This document shows positions 1 through 5,390 of a DNA stretch of 14,171 bases, one piece after another. Location: the NCBI GenBank assembly GCA_025060055.1, contig JANXCK010000026.1, positions 1 to 14,171 of the forward strand. The letters are read 5' to 3'. The DNA is from Fimbriimonadales bacterium (lineage in GTDB: Bacteria; Armatimonadota; Fimbriimonadia; Fimbriimonadales; GBS-DC). Below the pieces are notes generated by a model. It saw nothing but the letters and a program-made list of their open reading frames with translations, was not told where the DNA came from and ran no database searches. The first letter of the stretch is position 1. Every line of letters starts with the position of its first letter. Position numbers and translations under genes: made by a program.

Positions 1-43
1 TTCGCGCACCCCTTAGCTACGCTAACTATATGAACTCACACCG

Positions 44-141
44 CCCCACACACCCCACACCCCAACCCCAAAAACCCCCACCCACAACACCACACACTAA
101 AACACCCCAAAAACCCAAACAACCCCAACCCCCAAACCCCC
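44..141. repeat. A/C-only low-complexity block (G/T-only on the other strand)
   Basis: From 44 to 141 the + strand has no G and only one T (position 98); everything else is A or C, in runs of C3-C5 separated by A-rich spacers. The - strand is therefore G/T-only with many GGG-GGGGG runs joined by short T-rich loops, a pattern strongly prone to G-quadruplex formation and resembling telomeric repeats. No reading frame here is credible as protein. It lies directly upstream of the CRISPR leader. It might be a structural or regulatory element, a degenerate simple repeat or an assembly artefact; the sequence alone does not decide. Confidence 0.85.
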
Positions 142-299
142 GCCCGTAGACATCTGTCGCGCGAACCTCCCCCTGTGGGACAGTTGAACTCCACTTGCGT
201 TGAGGTTCGCGCAACGGCTGAGTTCAAAATTTGGGGCAATTGTTAAGAAGTGGGGGTATGCCCTTGACAAAGGGGGGTTGTGATGAGGTAGGATATCCA
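142..299 (+). promoter_or_regulatory. Putative CRISPR leader region with interleaved inverted repeats
   Basis: This non-coding stretch abuts the first CRISPR repeat. Two perfect inverted repeats interleave: GCGCGAACCTC (159-169) pairs with GAGGTTCGCGC (202-212), and TTGAACTC (184-191) pairs with GAGTTCAA (220-227). The order A-B-A'-B' is that of an H-type pseudoknot, or of paired protein sites on DNA. A further TGAACTCA copy lies at 31-38. I call it the leader because the repeat at this end is intact, the repeats at the opposite end are degenerate, and a good promoter faces the array. The function of the inverted repeats is inference. Confidence 0.6.
264..294 (+). promoter_or_regulatory. Putative promoter for the CRISPR array
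   Basis: A perfect -35 consensus TTGACA (264-269) is followed after 19 nt by TAGGAT (289-294), a fair -10 hexamer. Transcription would start at about 300-302, essentially at the first base of the first repeat. The 19-nt spacing is slightly long. Position and orientation agree with processing of crRNAs that carry an AUUGAAAC-type 5' handle. Confidence 0.5.
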
Positions 300-1115
300 G
301 TAGCACTTGCCCCCAAGGGCGGGTGTCAATTGAAACGTCGGAGCGGTGATTCGCCGAGCAGGTAGACCTCTTTTGTAGCACTCGCCCCCAAGGGCGGGTG
401 TCAATTGAAACATTTCAGAGATCGCCCACGAAATGGGCGAGCTCATCGCCGAGTAGCACTCGCCCCCAAGGGCGGGTGTCAATTGAAACAAAATGATCTG
501 CGTCCCCCGAGGGGAGTTTCTGATATACAGGTAGCACTCGCCCCCAAGGGCGGGTGTCAATTGAAACGCGATCGTCTCACGCTCCGAAACCGAAACGGTC
601 GCTTTGAGCTTGTAGCACTCGCCCCCAAGGGCGGGTGTCAATTGAAACGAACAGCGCAGGGTTGAACTCGACCTCGCTGAAGTAGAGGTAGCACTCGCCC
701 CCAAGGGCGGGTGTCAATTGAAACAATCAGAAGCACAGCGAGACGTTCGAATGACTGGGCGCGTCGTAGCACTCGCCCCCAAGGGCGGGTGTCAATTGAA
801 ACCTCCTGAGCCAGTCATGTTCTTCCTCCCCCCCTTGGATTTGTAGCACTCGCCCCCAAGGGCGGGTGTCAATTGAAACAGACTGGTCGCCGGCTTTAAG
901 CCGACCAATACCTGTTGCGTAGCACTCGCCCCCAAGGGCGGGTGTCAATTGAAACAGATTATCGAGGACTGTGCCCGAGGCAAGCTCCGTGCCGTGTAGC
1001 ACTCGCCCCCAAGGGCGGGTGTCAATTGAAACAGACACCGCCGTAGGGGCAGGTTCCGAACCTGCCCCTACAGAGCGCACGGCGCTCGCACACAACGGCG
1101 GGTGTCAATCGAAAC
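300..1115 (+). CRISPR. CRISPR array: ten 37-nt repeats, nine spacers, degenerate terminal repeat
   Basis: Full repeats start at 300, 375, 453, 531, 612, 688, 766, 843, 919 and 996. Each is 37 nt, begins GTAGCACTCGCCC and ends GTCAATTGAAAC. The nine spacers are 38, 41, 41, 44, 39, 41, 40, 39 and 40 nt and are all different. All repeats are identical except the first, which has T instead of C at its ninth base (308). Each repeat contains a strong hairpin, CACTCGCCC-CCAA-GGGCGGGTG, with one G-U pair; the change in the first repeat only turns another C-G pair into U-G, so the fold is kept. The 3' end ATTGAAAC is the classic type I/III 5' handle, supporting + strand transcription from a leader on the left. 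A truncated, mutated repeat closes the array at 1097-1115. No cas gene is in the window, so the subtype cannot be assigned. Confidence 0.98.
1041..1089. repeat. 49-bp duplicated palindromic element, copy 1
   Basis: This segment is identical over 49 bp to 1427-1475. It contains two palindromes: a long one, GGGGCAGGTTC facing GAACCTGCCCC, and GAGCGC-acg-GCGCTC. It occupies the place of a tenth spacer and runs into the 5' half of the terminal CRISPR repeat, so that repeat is recognisable only in its 3' half (1097-1115). It is better read as a host intergenic repeat inserted into the array end than as a captured spacer. Confidence 0.85.
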
Positions 1116-1160
1116 GCGGGTTGGATGCGCGGAAGTGCTGAGAGACTGTTGGAGAAATGG

Positions 1161-1345
1161 ACGGCTCAAGCCGTTGCTGTGCAGACGAAGCCGACCTGCG
1201 TCGGCTGGAAGCCCGCGCAGGCGGGCTTGGGGTGTGTGGGGGCGACTTTAGTTGCGATGGTTCTCCTCGTCGGCGGGACGCCGACGCTGCGAATGGGTTA
1301 GCCTGCGTAGGCAGGCTTGGTTTGCACAGGGACGGCTTCAGCGGT
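1161..1345. repeat. Cluster of host hairpin repeats inside the decayed array end
   Basis: Seven short hairpins follow one another: ACGGCT/AGCCGT (1161-1174), AGCCGAC/GTCGGCT (1189-1206), AAGCCCGC/GCGGGCTT (1209-1228), GCGACT/AGTTGC (1242-1255), CGTCGGCG/CGCCGACG (1268-1286), AGCCTGC/GCAGGCT (1300-1317) and an imperfect ACGGCT/AGCGGT (1332-1345). Loops are 2-4 nt. The same modules in the same order recur at 5515-5616 and, in part, at 5745-5820, so this is a composite dispersed element. No gene is visible from 1116 to 1483; the frames crossing this DNA only translate the palindromes. Confidence 0.8.
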
Positions 1346-1383
1346 TGTGTGTACCCCCTGTTCCATAGGCAGTCGCTAAGGCA

Positions 1384-1419
1384 GTAGCCTATCCCCCAAG
1401 GGCGGGTTTCTATGGAAAC
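1384..1419 (+). repeat. Isolated degenerate CRISPR repeat
   Basis: This 36-nt segment starts GTAGC, keeps the core CCCCCAAGGGCGGGT and ends GGAAAC, matching the array repeat except for one deleted base and several substitutions. It is preceded by 38 nt (1346-1383) unrelated to the hairpin cluster, which is a typical spacer length. It lies about 270 bp beyond the last recognisable repeat of the array, so the array once extended this far. Confidence 0.7.
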
Positions 1420-1426
1420 GGAACCC

Positions 1427-1475
1427 CCGTAGGGGCAGGTTCCGAACCTGCCCCTACAGAGCGCACGGCGCTCGC
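1427..1475. repeat. 49-bp duplicated palindromic element, copy 2
   Basis: This copy is base-for-base identical to 1041-1089. As in copy 1, the sequence that follows still resembles the CRISPR repeat (CCCAAGGGTGGATGTGATT at 1477-1495), though it is more decayed. Both copies therefore combine the palindromic element with the remains of a CRISPR repeat. The second lies just upstream of the osmC-family gene and its degenerate repeat covers the alternative GTG start at 1484. Confidence 0.85.
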
Positions 1476-1525
1476 TCCCAAGGGTGGATGTGATTAGAGG
1501 CGGTTTTGAGGGTATCTTTTTCCGC

Positions 1526-1957
1526 ATGGACGGCGAACTGGTCTGGAAAGGCAACATGCTGTTTGAGGGCGCGTGCGACCTCACGGGACACAAGGTGCTG
1601 TTCGACACGCATCCGCAGTCGGGTGGCAACGATGTTGCTGCGACACCGATGGAGCATCTGCTGCTGGCTGTGGCGGCGTGTACCGCGATGGATGTGGTCG
1701 CTATCCTGCGTAAGATGCAGCAGCAACTGACCGCTTACCGCGTCGAGATACACGGCACGCGCCATCCTGAGCATCCGCGCCGCTTCACGGAGGTCACCAT
1801 CACGCACTACCTGCAGGGCAAAAACCTCAACCCGCAGATGGTGGAGAAGGCAGTTCGGCTCTCGGATGAGAAATACTGCTCGGCATCGGCGACTCTGCGC
1901 CTGCCGACGGAGGTGCGTTCCGAGTTCGTTATCGAGGGTTCGGATGGTACGTTCTGA
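1526..1957 (+). CDS. OsmC/Ohr-family peroxiredoxin-like protein
   Basis: This encodes a 143-residue OsmC-family protein. These are small dimeric thiol peroxidases that reduce organic hydroperoxides in the cytoplasm. Both conserved cysteines are present: Cys52 in the AVAACTAMD helix and Cys118 in DEKYCSASATL, with the usual TPMEHLLLAVAAC context. The length is normal for the family. The frame is open back to a GTG at 1484, which would add 14 residues, but those lie in decayed CRISPR repeat and the family begins near the VWKG strand, so I chose ATG 1526. The ribosome site is weak (GAGGG at 1509-1513, about 12 nt away). The 3' end overlaps the acyltransferase gene by 14 nt, so the two are probably co-translated. 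The sequence does not separate OsmC, Ohr and YhfA-like subgroups; the KYCS motif is closest to the YhfA-like group as I recall it. Confidence 0.9.
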   Translation: MDGELVWKGNMLFEGACDLTGHKVLFDTHPQSGGNDVAATPMEHLLLAVAACTAMDVVAILRKMQQQLTAYRVEIHGTRHPEHPRRFTEVTITHYLQGKNLNPQMVEKAVRLSDEKYCSASATLRLPTEVRSEFVIEGSDGTF

Positions 1958-2648
1958 CGACCGGCTCTATCGCGCGGGTTGGGTGCTGGTGCGCGGCTTT
2001 GCGCGGCTCGTGTGGCGCTTGGAGGTGGCGGGGGCGGAGCGAGTGCCACTGCAGGGCGGGCTGATTGTGGCGCCAAATCACCTCAGCCTGCTGGATCCGC
2101 CGATTATCGGCTGTGCGTGCCCGCGCGAACTGCGCTACCTCGCCAAAGCGGAGCTGTTCCACTACGGGCTGTTCACCAGGCTGATTCGGCGCTTAGGCGC
2201 GTTCCCTGTGGAACGCGGAACCGCCGATGTGCGGGCAATCAAAACCGCGCTACAACAGTTGCAGGAAGGTCGGGCAGTGCTTATCTTCATTGAGGGCACG
2301 CGCGGCGACGGCAAGCAGCTGCTGCCGCCCACTCCGGGCGTCACGCTGCTGGCACGGCAGTCGGGTGCGCCCGTCGTGCCGACCGCGATTGTCGGCAGCG
2401 AGCGAGCGTGGCCCAAAGGCGCGAAGCTCCCCCGCCGCGCCCATATCCAAGTCGCGTTCGGGATGCCCCTCACTTACCGCGAGGTCTTCGGTGAACGCAC
2501 TGACCGCGCCGCGCGCGACGCCTTCAGCGAGCTGGTTATGGCGCGGATTGAAGCGCTGACCTACGAGTTGGGGCGTCCCATCCCGCGCGCTCAGGGAGCG
2601 CAATCGGCAGAAATCCCGTTCGATCCAGCTCCGCGCCGTACAGTTTGA
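1944..2648 (+). CDS. plsC: 1-acyl-sn-glycerol-3-phosphate acyltransferase family protein (PlsC-like)
   Basis: This 234-residue protein has all four blocks of glycerolipid acyltransferases: NHLSLLD with the catalytic H46-x4-D51, GAFPVERG (85-92), IFIEGTRG (115-121) and APVVPTAIVGS. The family transfers an acyl chain from acyl-CoA or acyl-ACP to lysophosphatidic acid at the inner face of the cytoplasmic membrane. ATG 1944 is preceded by GAGGG at 1934-1938 and overlaps the end of the osmC-family gene, which fits a two-gene operon. Upstream in-frame starts lie inside the osmC-family gene and encode arginine/cysteine-rich nonsense. The last 113 nt overlap the end of the convergent deacetylase gene; the C-terminal tail (about residue 205 on) has no recognisable motif. 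The exact acceptor is not certain from sequence. Confidence 0.92.
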   Translation: MVRSDDRLYRAGWVLVRGFARLVWRLEVAGAERVPLQGGLIVAPNHLSLLDPPIIGCACPRELRYLAKAELFHYGLFTRLIRRLGAFPVERGTADVRAIKTALQQLQEGRAVLIFIEGTRGDGKQLLPPTPGVTLLARQSGAPVVPTAIVGSERAWPKGAKLPRRAHIQVAFGMPLTYREVFGERTDRAARDAFSELVMARIEALTYELGRPIPRAQGAQSAEIPFDPAPRRTV

Positions 2649-3915
2649 CGCTGACCATCAGGTAGGCGCGTTCCGCGTCGGCGATTGGGCGGTAGGGCAG
2701 CCACAGATGCACCGTTGCGCCCTCCTGCTTGGCGGTGAGTCGTCGGTTCGGATAGCGCCAGCGCGTTTCGCTCCAGTTGCCCGCAGTGTCCACAGTAAGC
2801 AGCACGAGTTCCACGCGATACGGCGTGCGCAGGGGCTTGAGCGTCTCGAGGCTGACGCGCACGCCCGCGCGTCCTGCCTGCACTTGCACGCTGGTGAGGT
2901 CGGCGCGAGGTTGCAGATGAATTGCAGGATTGTCGTCGAAGGGCAGGTCGTACTGCGTGCGGGGCGCGGGGGCGGGCGCGAAGATTTCGTTCTGGCGCAG
3001 AAAACTGCCGAGGAAGCGTCGCATCAGCGCGTACTGCGAGGCGTGCGCGTGCAGTGCCGCCCGCTTTGCCTGCTGCGCCTCGCGACGAAGCGGGAACACC
3101 TGCCAATCTTGCCCCGACAGGCTCGGCGGTGGCGTGAGGTAGCGGTCGGGATGCTCTCCCTGAGGCAGGGGCCAATCGCCCCGATGCACGAGGTAGTAGT
3201 ATAGCATAGGCGTGCGGCGCAGCTCGCCCGCTTGTATCGCCTGTGCTATCGCCTCGCGGGTAAACAGCGCCGCTGCCGTGTGGTCTTCGTGGTCATCGAG
3301 CGGGTGCGTGGTGAACACGCGCGTCGGCTGGAACGCGGCAAGCATCGCGCGCAGGTCTGCCACGAGCGCGGCGGCGGTGTAGGGCGCGTTTGGCGAATGC
3401 GCCTCGGCGTAGGGCACGACGGTCGCCCGTGTCGCTGCCGAGCGCACTGTTCGGTTCGGGCGCGTCGCCATCGGCAGCAAGCCGCGATCGGGATAGCCCA
3501 GAAAAACCGCGTCTTCCGCGCCGACTCCCAACGCACGAAGCGCCGAACGCGATTCGCGCATGCGCAATTGCCCCAGCAGTAGGCAGTCGCGGGCGTCGGG
3601 CGCGCTCCGCGCCGTGAACGCCGCCGCGGCAGCAAAGCCATCCCCTGCTGTGAGATAAACCACGCGCACGGGTATCCCCTGCGCCGTCGCTGTCGCGATC
3701 AACCCGCCACAGCCCAGCACCTCATCATCGGGATGAGGCGCGACAATCAGCAGGCGGTCATCGGGAGCGAGAGGTGGGAACTGCTGCCACGCATGCAGCT
3801 CCTGCGAGAGGCTGGCGCGATGTGTCGCCGCCACGAACAGCAACACGCTCAGCCCGATATACGAGCTTAGCCCGCCCAGAACCGCCAGCGCAATCCGTCC
3901 CAGCCAGCGTCGCAT
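2536..3915 (-). CDS. Membrane-anchored PIG-L/LmbE-family deacetylase
   Basis: The 459-residue product has an N-terminal membrane anchor (about residues 5-30, preceded by MRRW). A PIG-L domain follows, with the metal-binding APHPDDE motif (59-65) and the second metal cluster HPLDDHEDH (204-212). These zinc enzymes remove N-acetyl groups from GlcNAc-type sugars, as in GlcNAc-PI or mycothiol precursor deacetylation. Residues from about 320 to 459 form an extra C-terminal region, probably mostly beta strand, that I cannot assign. ATG 3915 follows a purine-rich site (GGGGGAG). The frame stays open to 4074, but that extension runs through the tRNA gene and is rejected. The gene starts 38 nt after the CCA end of the tRNA on the same strand, so the two may share a promoter. 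Substrate unknown; the catalytic domain faces outward if the anchor has the usual topology. Confidence 0.88.
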   Translation of the reverse strand: MRRWLGRIALAVLGGLSSYIGLSVLLFVAATHRASLSQELHAWQQFPPLAPDDRLLIVAPHPDDEVLGCGGLIATATAQGIPVRVVYLTAGDGFAAAAAFTARSAPDARDCLLLGQLRMRESRSALRALGVGAEDAVFLGYPDRGLLPMATRPNRTVRSAATRATVVPYAEAHSPNAPYTAAALVADLRAMLAAFQPTRVFTTHPLDDHEDHTAAALFTREAIAQAIQAGELRRTPMLYYYLVHRGDWPLPQGEHPDRYLTPPPSLSGQDWQVFPLRREAQQAKRAALHAHASQYALMRRFLGSFLRQNEIFAPAPAPRTQYDLPFDDNPAIHLQPRADLTSVQVQAGRAGVRVSLETLKPLRTPYRVELVLLTVDTAGNWSETRWRYPNRRLTAKQEGATVHLWLPYRPIADAERAYLMVSVKLYGAELDRTGFLPIALPERAGWDAPTRRSALQSAP

Positions 3916-3953
3916 CCTGCTCCCCCTTCGTAGCACAGGCGGTCGTGTCTGCT

Positions 3954-4044
3954 TGGCGGAGGGGGAGGGATTCGAACCCCCGTCCCACACGAGGTGGGAT
4001 GCGGTTTTCAAGACCGCCGCCTTCAGCCACTCGGCCACCCCTCC
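3954..4044 (-). tRNA. tRNA-Ser(UGA), CCA encoded
   Basis: On the - strand the gene starts GGAGGGG and ends CCCCTCC-G-CCA, giving a perfect 7-bp acceptor stem, discriminator G and an encoded CCA (3954-3956). The D arm contains GGCCGAGTGGC; the anticodon arm CGGTCTTGAAAACCG gives anticodon TGA. A long variable arm (TCCCAC facing GTGGGA) identifies class II tRNA-Ser, and GGTTCGAAT is the T loop. Total 91 nt including CCA. Confidence 0.97.
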
Positions 4045-4056
4045 GCGCGGCGCGAT

Positions 4057-4062
4057 ATTATA
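4057..4062 (-). promoter_or_regulatory. -10 box for tRNA-Ser (and probably the downstream deacetylase)
   Basis: A perfect TATAAT on the - strand lies 12 nt upstream of the tRNA 5' end. No good -35 is visible at 16-18 nt; TTGCTG occurs at 20 nt. The same AT-rich island reads TATTAT on the + strand, so it might also serve the divergent gene at 4121, but its -35 would then lie inside the tRNA. Confidence 0.6.
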
Positions 4063-4120
4063 CCCCGACATCACCTACGGCGCAGCAAGCCGAGCCGTTC
4101 GATGAGGTATCCTTGCGCCG

Positions 4121-5077
4121 ATGGCGGAGCGGATTCAGCTGGGCACAAGCCAGCCGCTGCTCATTCGCGAGGCGCAGGTGCAGGCGACACTGACGATGCC
4201 GCGCGCCCTGGAGGCGCTGGAGGCGGCGTTTCGCGACTGGGCACACGGCAGAGCGACGAATCAGCCCCGCCAGCGTGTGCATACCCCGCAGGGCACGCTC
4301 CACCTGATGGGCGCAGCGTGGCACAGTCGAGGCTACCTCGGCTACAAAGCCTACTTCTCGTTCCCGACGGGCGTGCGCTTTCATGTTGCGCTGGCTTCAG
4401 CGCACACGGGCGAACTGCTCGCCCTCATCGAAGCCGATTGGCTGGGGCGCATCCGCACGGGGGCAGCGTCGGGACTGGCGACCAAGTACTTGGCGCGCCC
4501 CGATGCCCAGACTGTCGCGATTTTAGGCACGGGCGCACAGGCAGCCACGCAACTGGAAGCCGTTTGCACGGTGCGCCCTATTCAGCGGGCGTTCGTGTTC
4601 AGTCGCACGCCCGATAAACGCGCCGCTTTCGCCCAGCGCATGCAAGAACAGCTCGGCATCCCCGTGCATGCAACCGAGTGCGTGGACGACGCCGTCGCCG
4701 AAGCGGATATCATCTGCACCATCACCACCGCGCGCGAGCCGATTCTCTTGGGCGCACTGCTCAAGCCTGGCATGCACCTCAACGCTGCAGGCGCAAACAC
4801 GCTGGCGCGACGGGAACTGGATACCTTCGCTGTGGGACGCTGCGAGCGCATCGCCGTCGACGACCCGCAGCAGGCACGCCTCGAAGCAGCGGAACTGCTT
4901 GTGCCTATCGAACTGCGCAAACTGAGCTGGGAGCGCATTACGCCGCTGGCTGCCATCGTGGGTGGGCTTGCGCCCGCACGCCAATCGCCTGAGGAAATCA
5001 CGCTGTTCAAATCGCTGGGGATTGCACTGGAGGATGTCGCCGCTGCCGCGACGGTGTACGAAGCGGTCGCGCTGTGA
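4121..5077 (+). CDS. Ornithine cyclodeaminase / mu-crystallin family NAD(P)-dependent enzyme
   Basis: The 318-residue product matches the ornithine cyclodeaminase/mu-crystallin family along its length. It has the substrate-site lysine in GYKAYFSF (K76), the R112-T113-G114-A115-A116 segment that contacts cofactor and substrate, and a Rossmann motif AILGTGAQA (133-141). The HLNAAGANTLARRELD segment (219-234) corresponds to the loop carrying the catalytic Asp of true ornithine cyclodeaminase (Asp228 in the Pseudomonas enzyme, from memory). Here that position is apparently Asn226, so cyclodeamination of ornithine is doubtful. An amino-acid dehydrogenase or ketimine reductase role, as in archaeal alanine dehydrogenase or mu-crystallin, is more likely. 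The start has GAGG at 4104-4107, a rather long 13 nt upstream. It is divergent from tRNA-Ser and stands alone on its strand. Confidence 0.88.
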   Translation: MAERIQLGTSQPLLIREAQVQATLTMPRALEALEAAFRDWAHGRATNQPRQRVHTPQGTLHLMGAAWHSRGYLGYKAYFSFPTGVRFHVALASAHTGELLALIEADWLGRIRTGAASGLATKYLARPDAQTVAILGTGAQAATQLEAVCTVRPIQRAFVFSRTPDKRAAFAQRMQEQLGIPVHATECVDDAVAEADIICTITTAREPILLGALLKPGMHLNAAGANTLARRELDTFAVGRCERIAVDDPQQARLEAAELLVPIELRKLSWERITPLAAIVGGLAPARQSPEEITLFKSLGIALEDVAAAATVYEAVAL

Positions 5078-5116
5078 AGGGTCTGCGCTCCCCATCGCTT
5101 GGATGCGAGCATCTAA

Positions 5117-5268
5117 TGCCAATAGGGGTTTCAAGTGCTATTGTGCCCTCACCCCCAGCCCCTCTCCCGCAGCGCGGGAGAGGGGAGCCAAAGTCCCCCT
5201 CTCCCACGTGGTGGGAGAGGGGGACAAGGGGGTGAGGGCATAGCGACACTTGAAATCCCGATTGGTAC
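5117..5268. mobile_element. MITE-like inverted-repeat element 1
   Basis: About 40 bp at 5117-5156 is repeated in inverted orientation at 5228-5268: both arms contain CCAAT, then GGGNTTTCAAGTG, then GCCCTCACCCCC. Between them are two strong hairpins, CCCCTCTCCCGC/GCGGGAGAGGGG (5159-5185) and CCCCCTCTCCCAC/GTGGGAGAGGGGG (5196-5223). No ORF is present. This is the organisation of a small non-autonomous element, though no transposase is visible and I see no clear target-site duplication. Confidence 0.6.
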
Positions 5269-5270
5269 AA

Positions 5271-5387
5271 TACCAATCGGGGTTTCAAGTGGCACAATCG
5301 TCGGTGCGGACGCCGACGCTACGGGGAGCGCGTGCGTCGCGTCAGCGTCTCGCTGACGAACTGTGTCGCCTGAAACCCCGACTGGTA
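5271..5387. mobile_element. MITE-like inverted-repeat element 2
   Basis: The left end TACCAATCGGGGTTTCAAG (5271-5289) is repeated inverted at the right end (5371-5387, TGAAACCCCGACTGGTA). Similarity extends about 33 bp inward with a few mismatches. The terminal sequence matches that of element 1, and the two abut through the palindrome ATTGGTA-CAA-TACCAAT (5261-5277). The interior carries hairpins CGTCGGTG/CGCCGACG (5300-5319) and CGTCAGCG/CGCTGACG (5340-5357) rather than the CTCTCCC hairpins of element 1. Confidence 0.55.
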
Positions 5388-5390
5388 TTA

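Noticed and set aside
97..1095. Open frames on both strands across the CRISPR array that translate to repeated FQLTPALGG or VALAPKGGCQ segments
   Set aside because: They are translations of the CRISPR repeat in frames that happen to lack stops; there is no start signal or family similarity.
1..1500. Search for cas genes or a Cas6/Cas1 fragment near the array
   Set aside because: No frame on either strand has Cas motifs; the array is orphan within this window, though cas genes could lie to the left.
1105..1629. Long - strand frame of 174 codons over the array end and osmC start
   Set aside because: It runs through palindromic repeats and antisense to the osmC-family gene, with low-complexity Ser/Pro/Arg composition.
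2707..3204. + strand frames opposite the deacetylase gene
   Set aside because: They are antisense shadows of a clear PIG-L coding region in GC-rich DNA.
3916..4074. N-terminal extension of the PIG-L protein
   Set aside because: The extension covers the tRNA-Ser gene and its promoter; ATG 3915 has a ribosome site and starts right before the membrane anchor.
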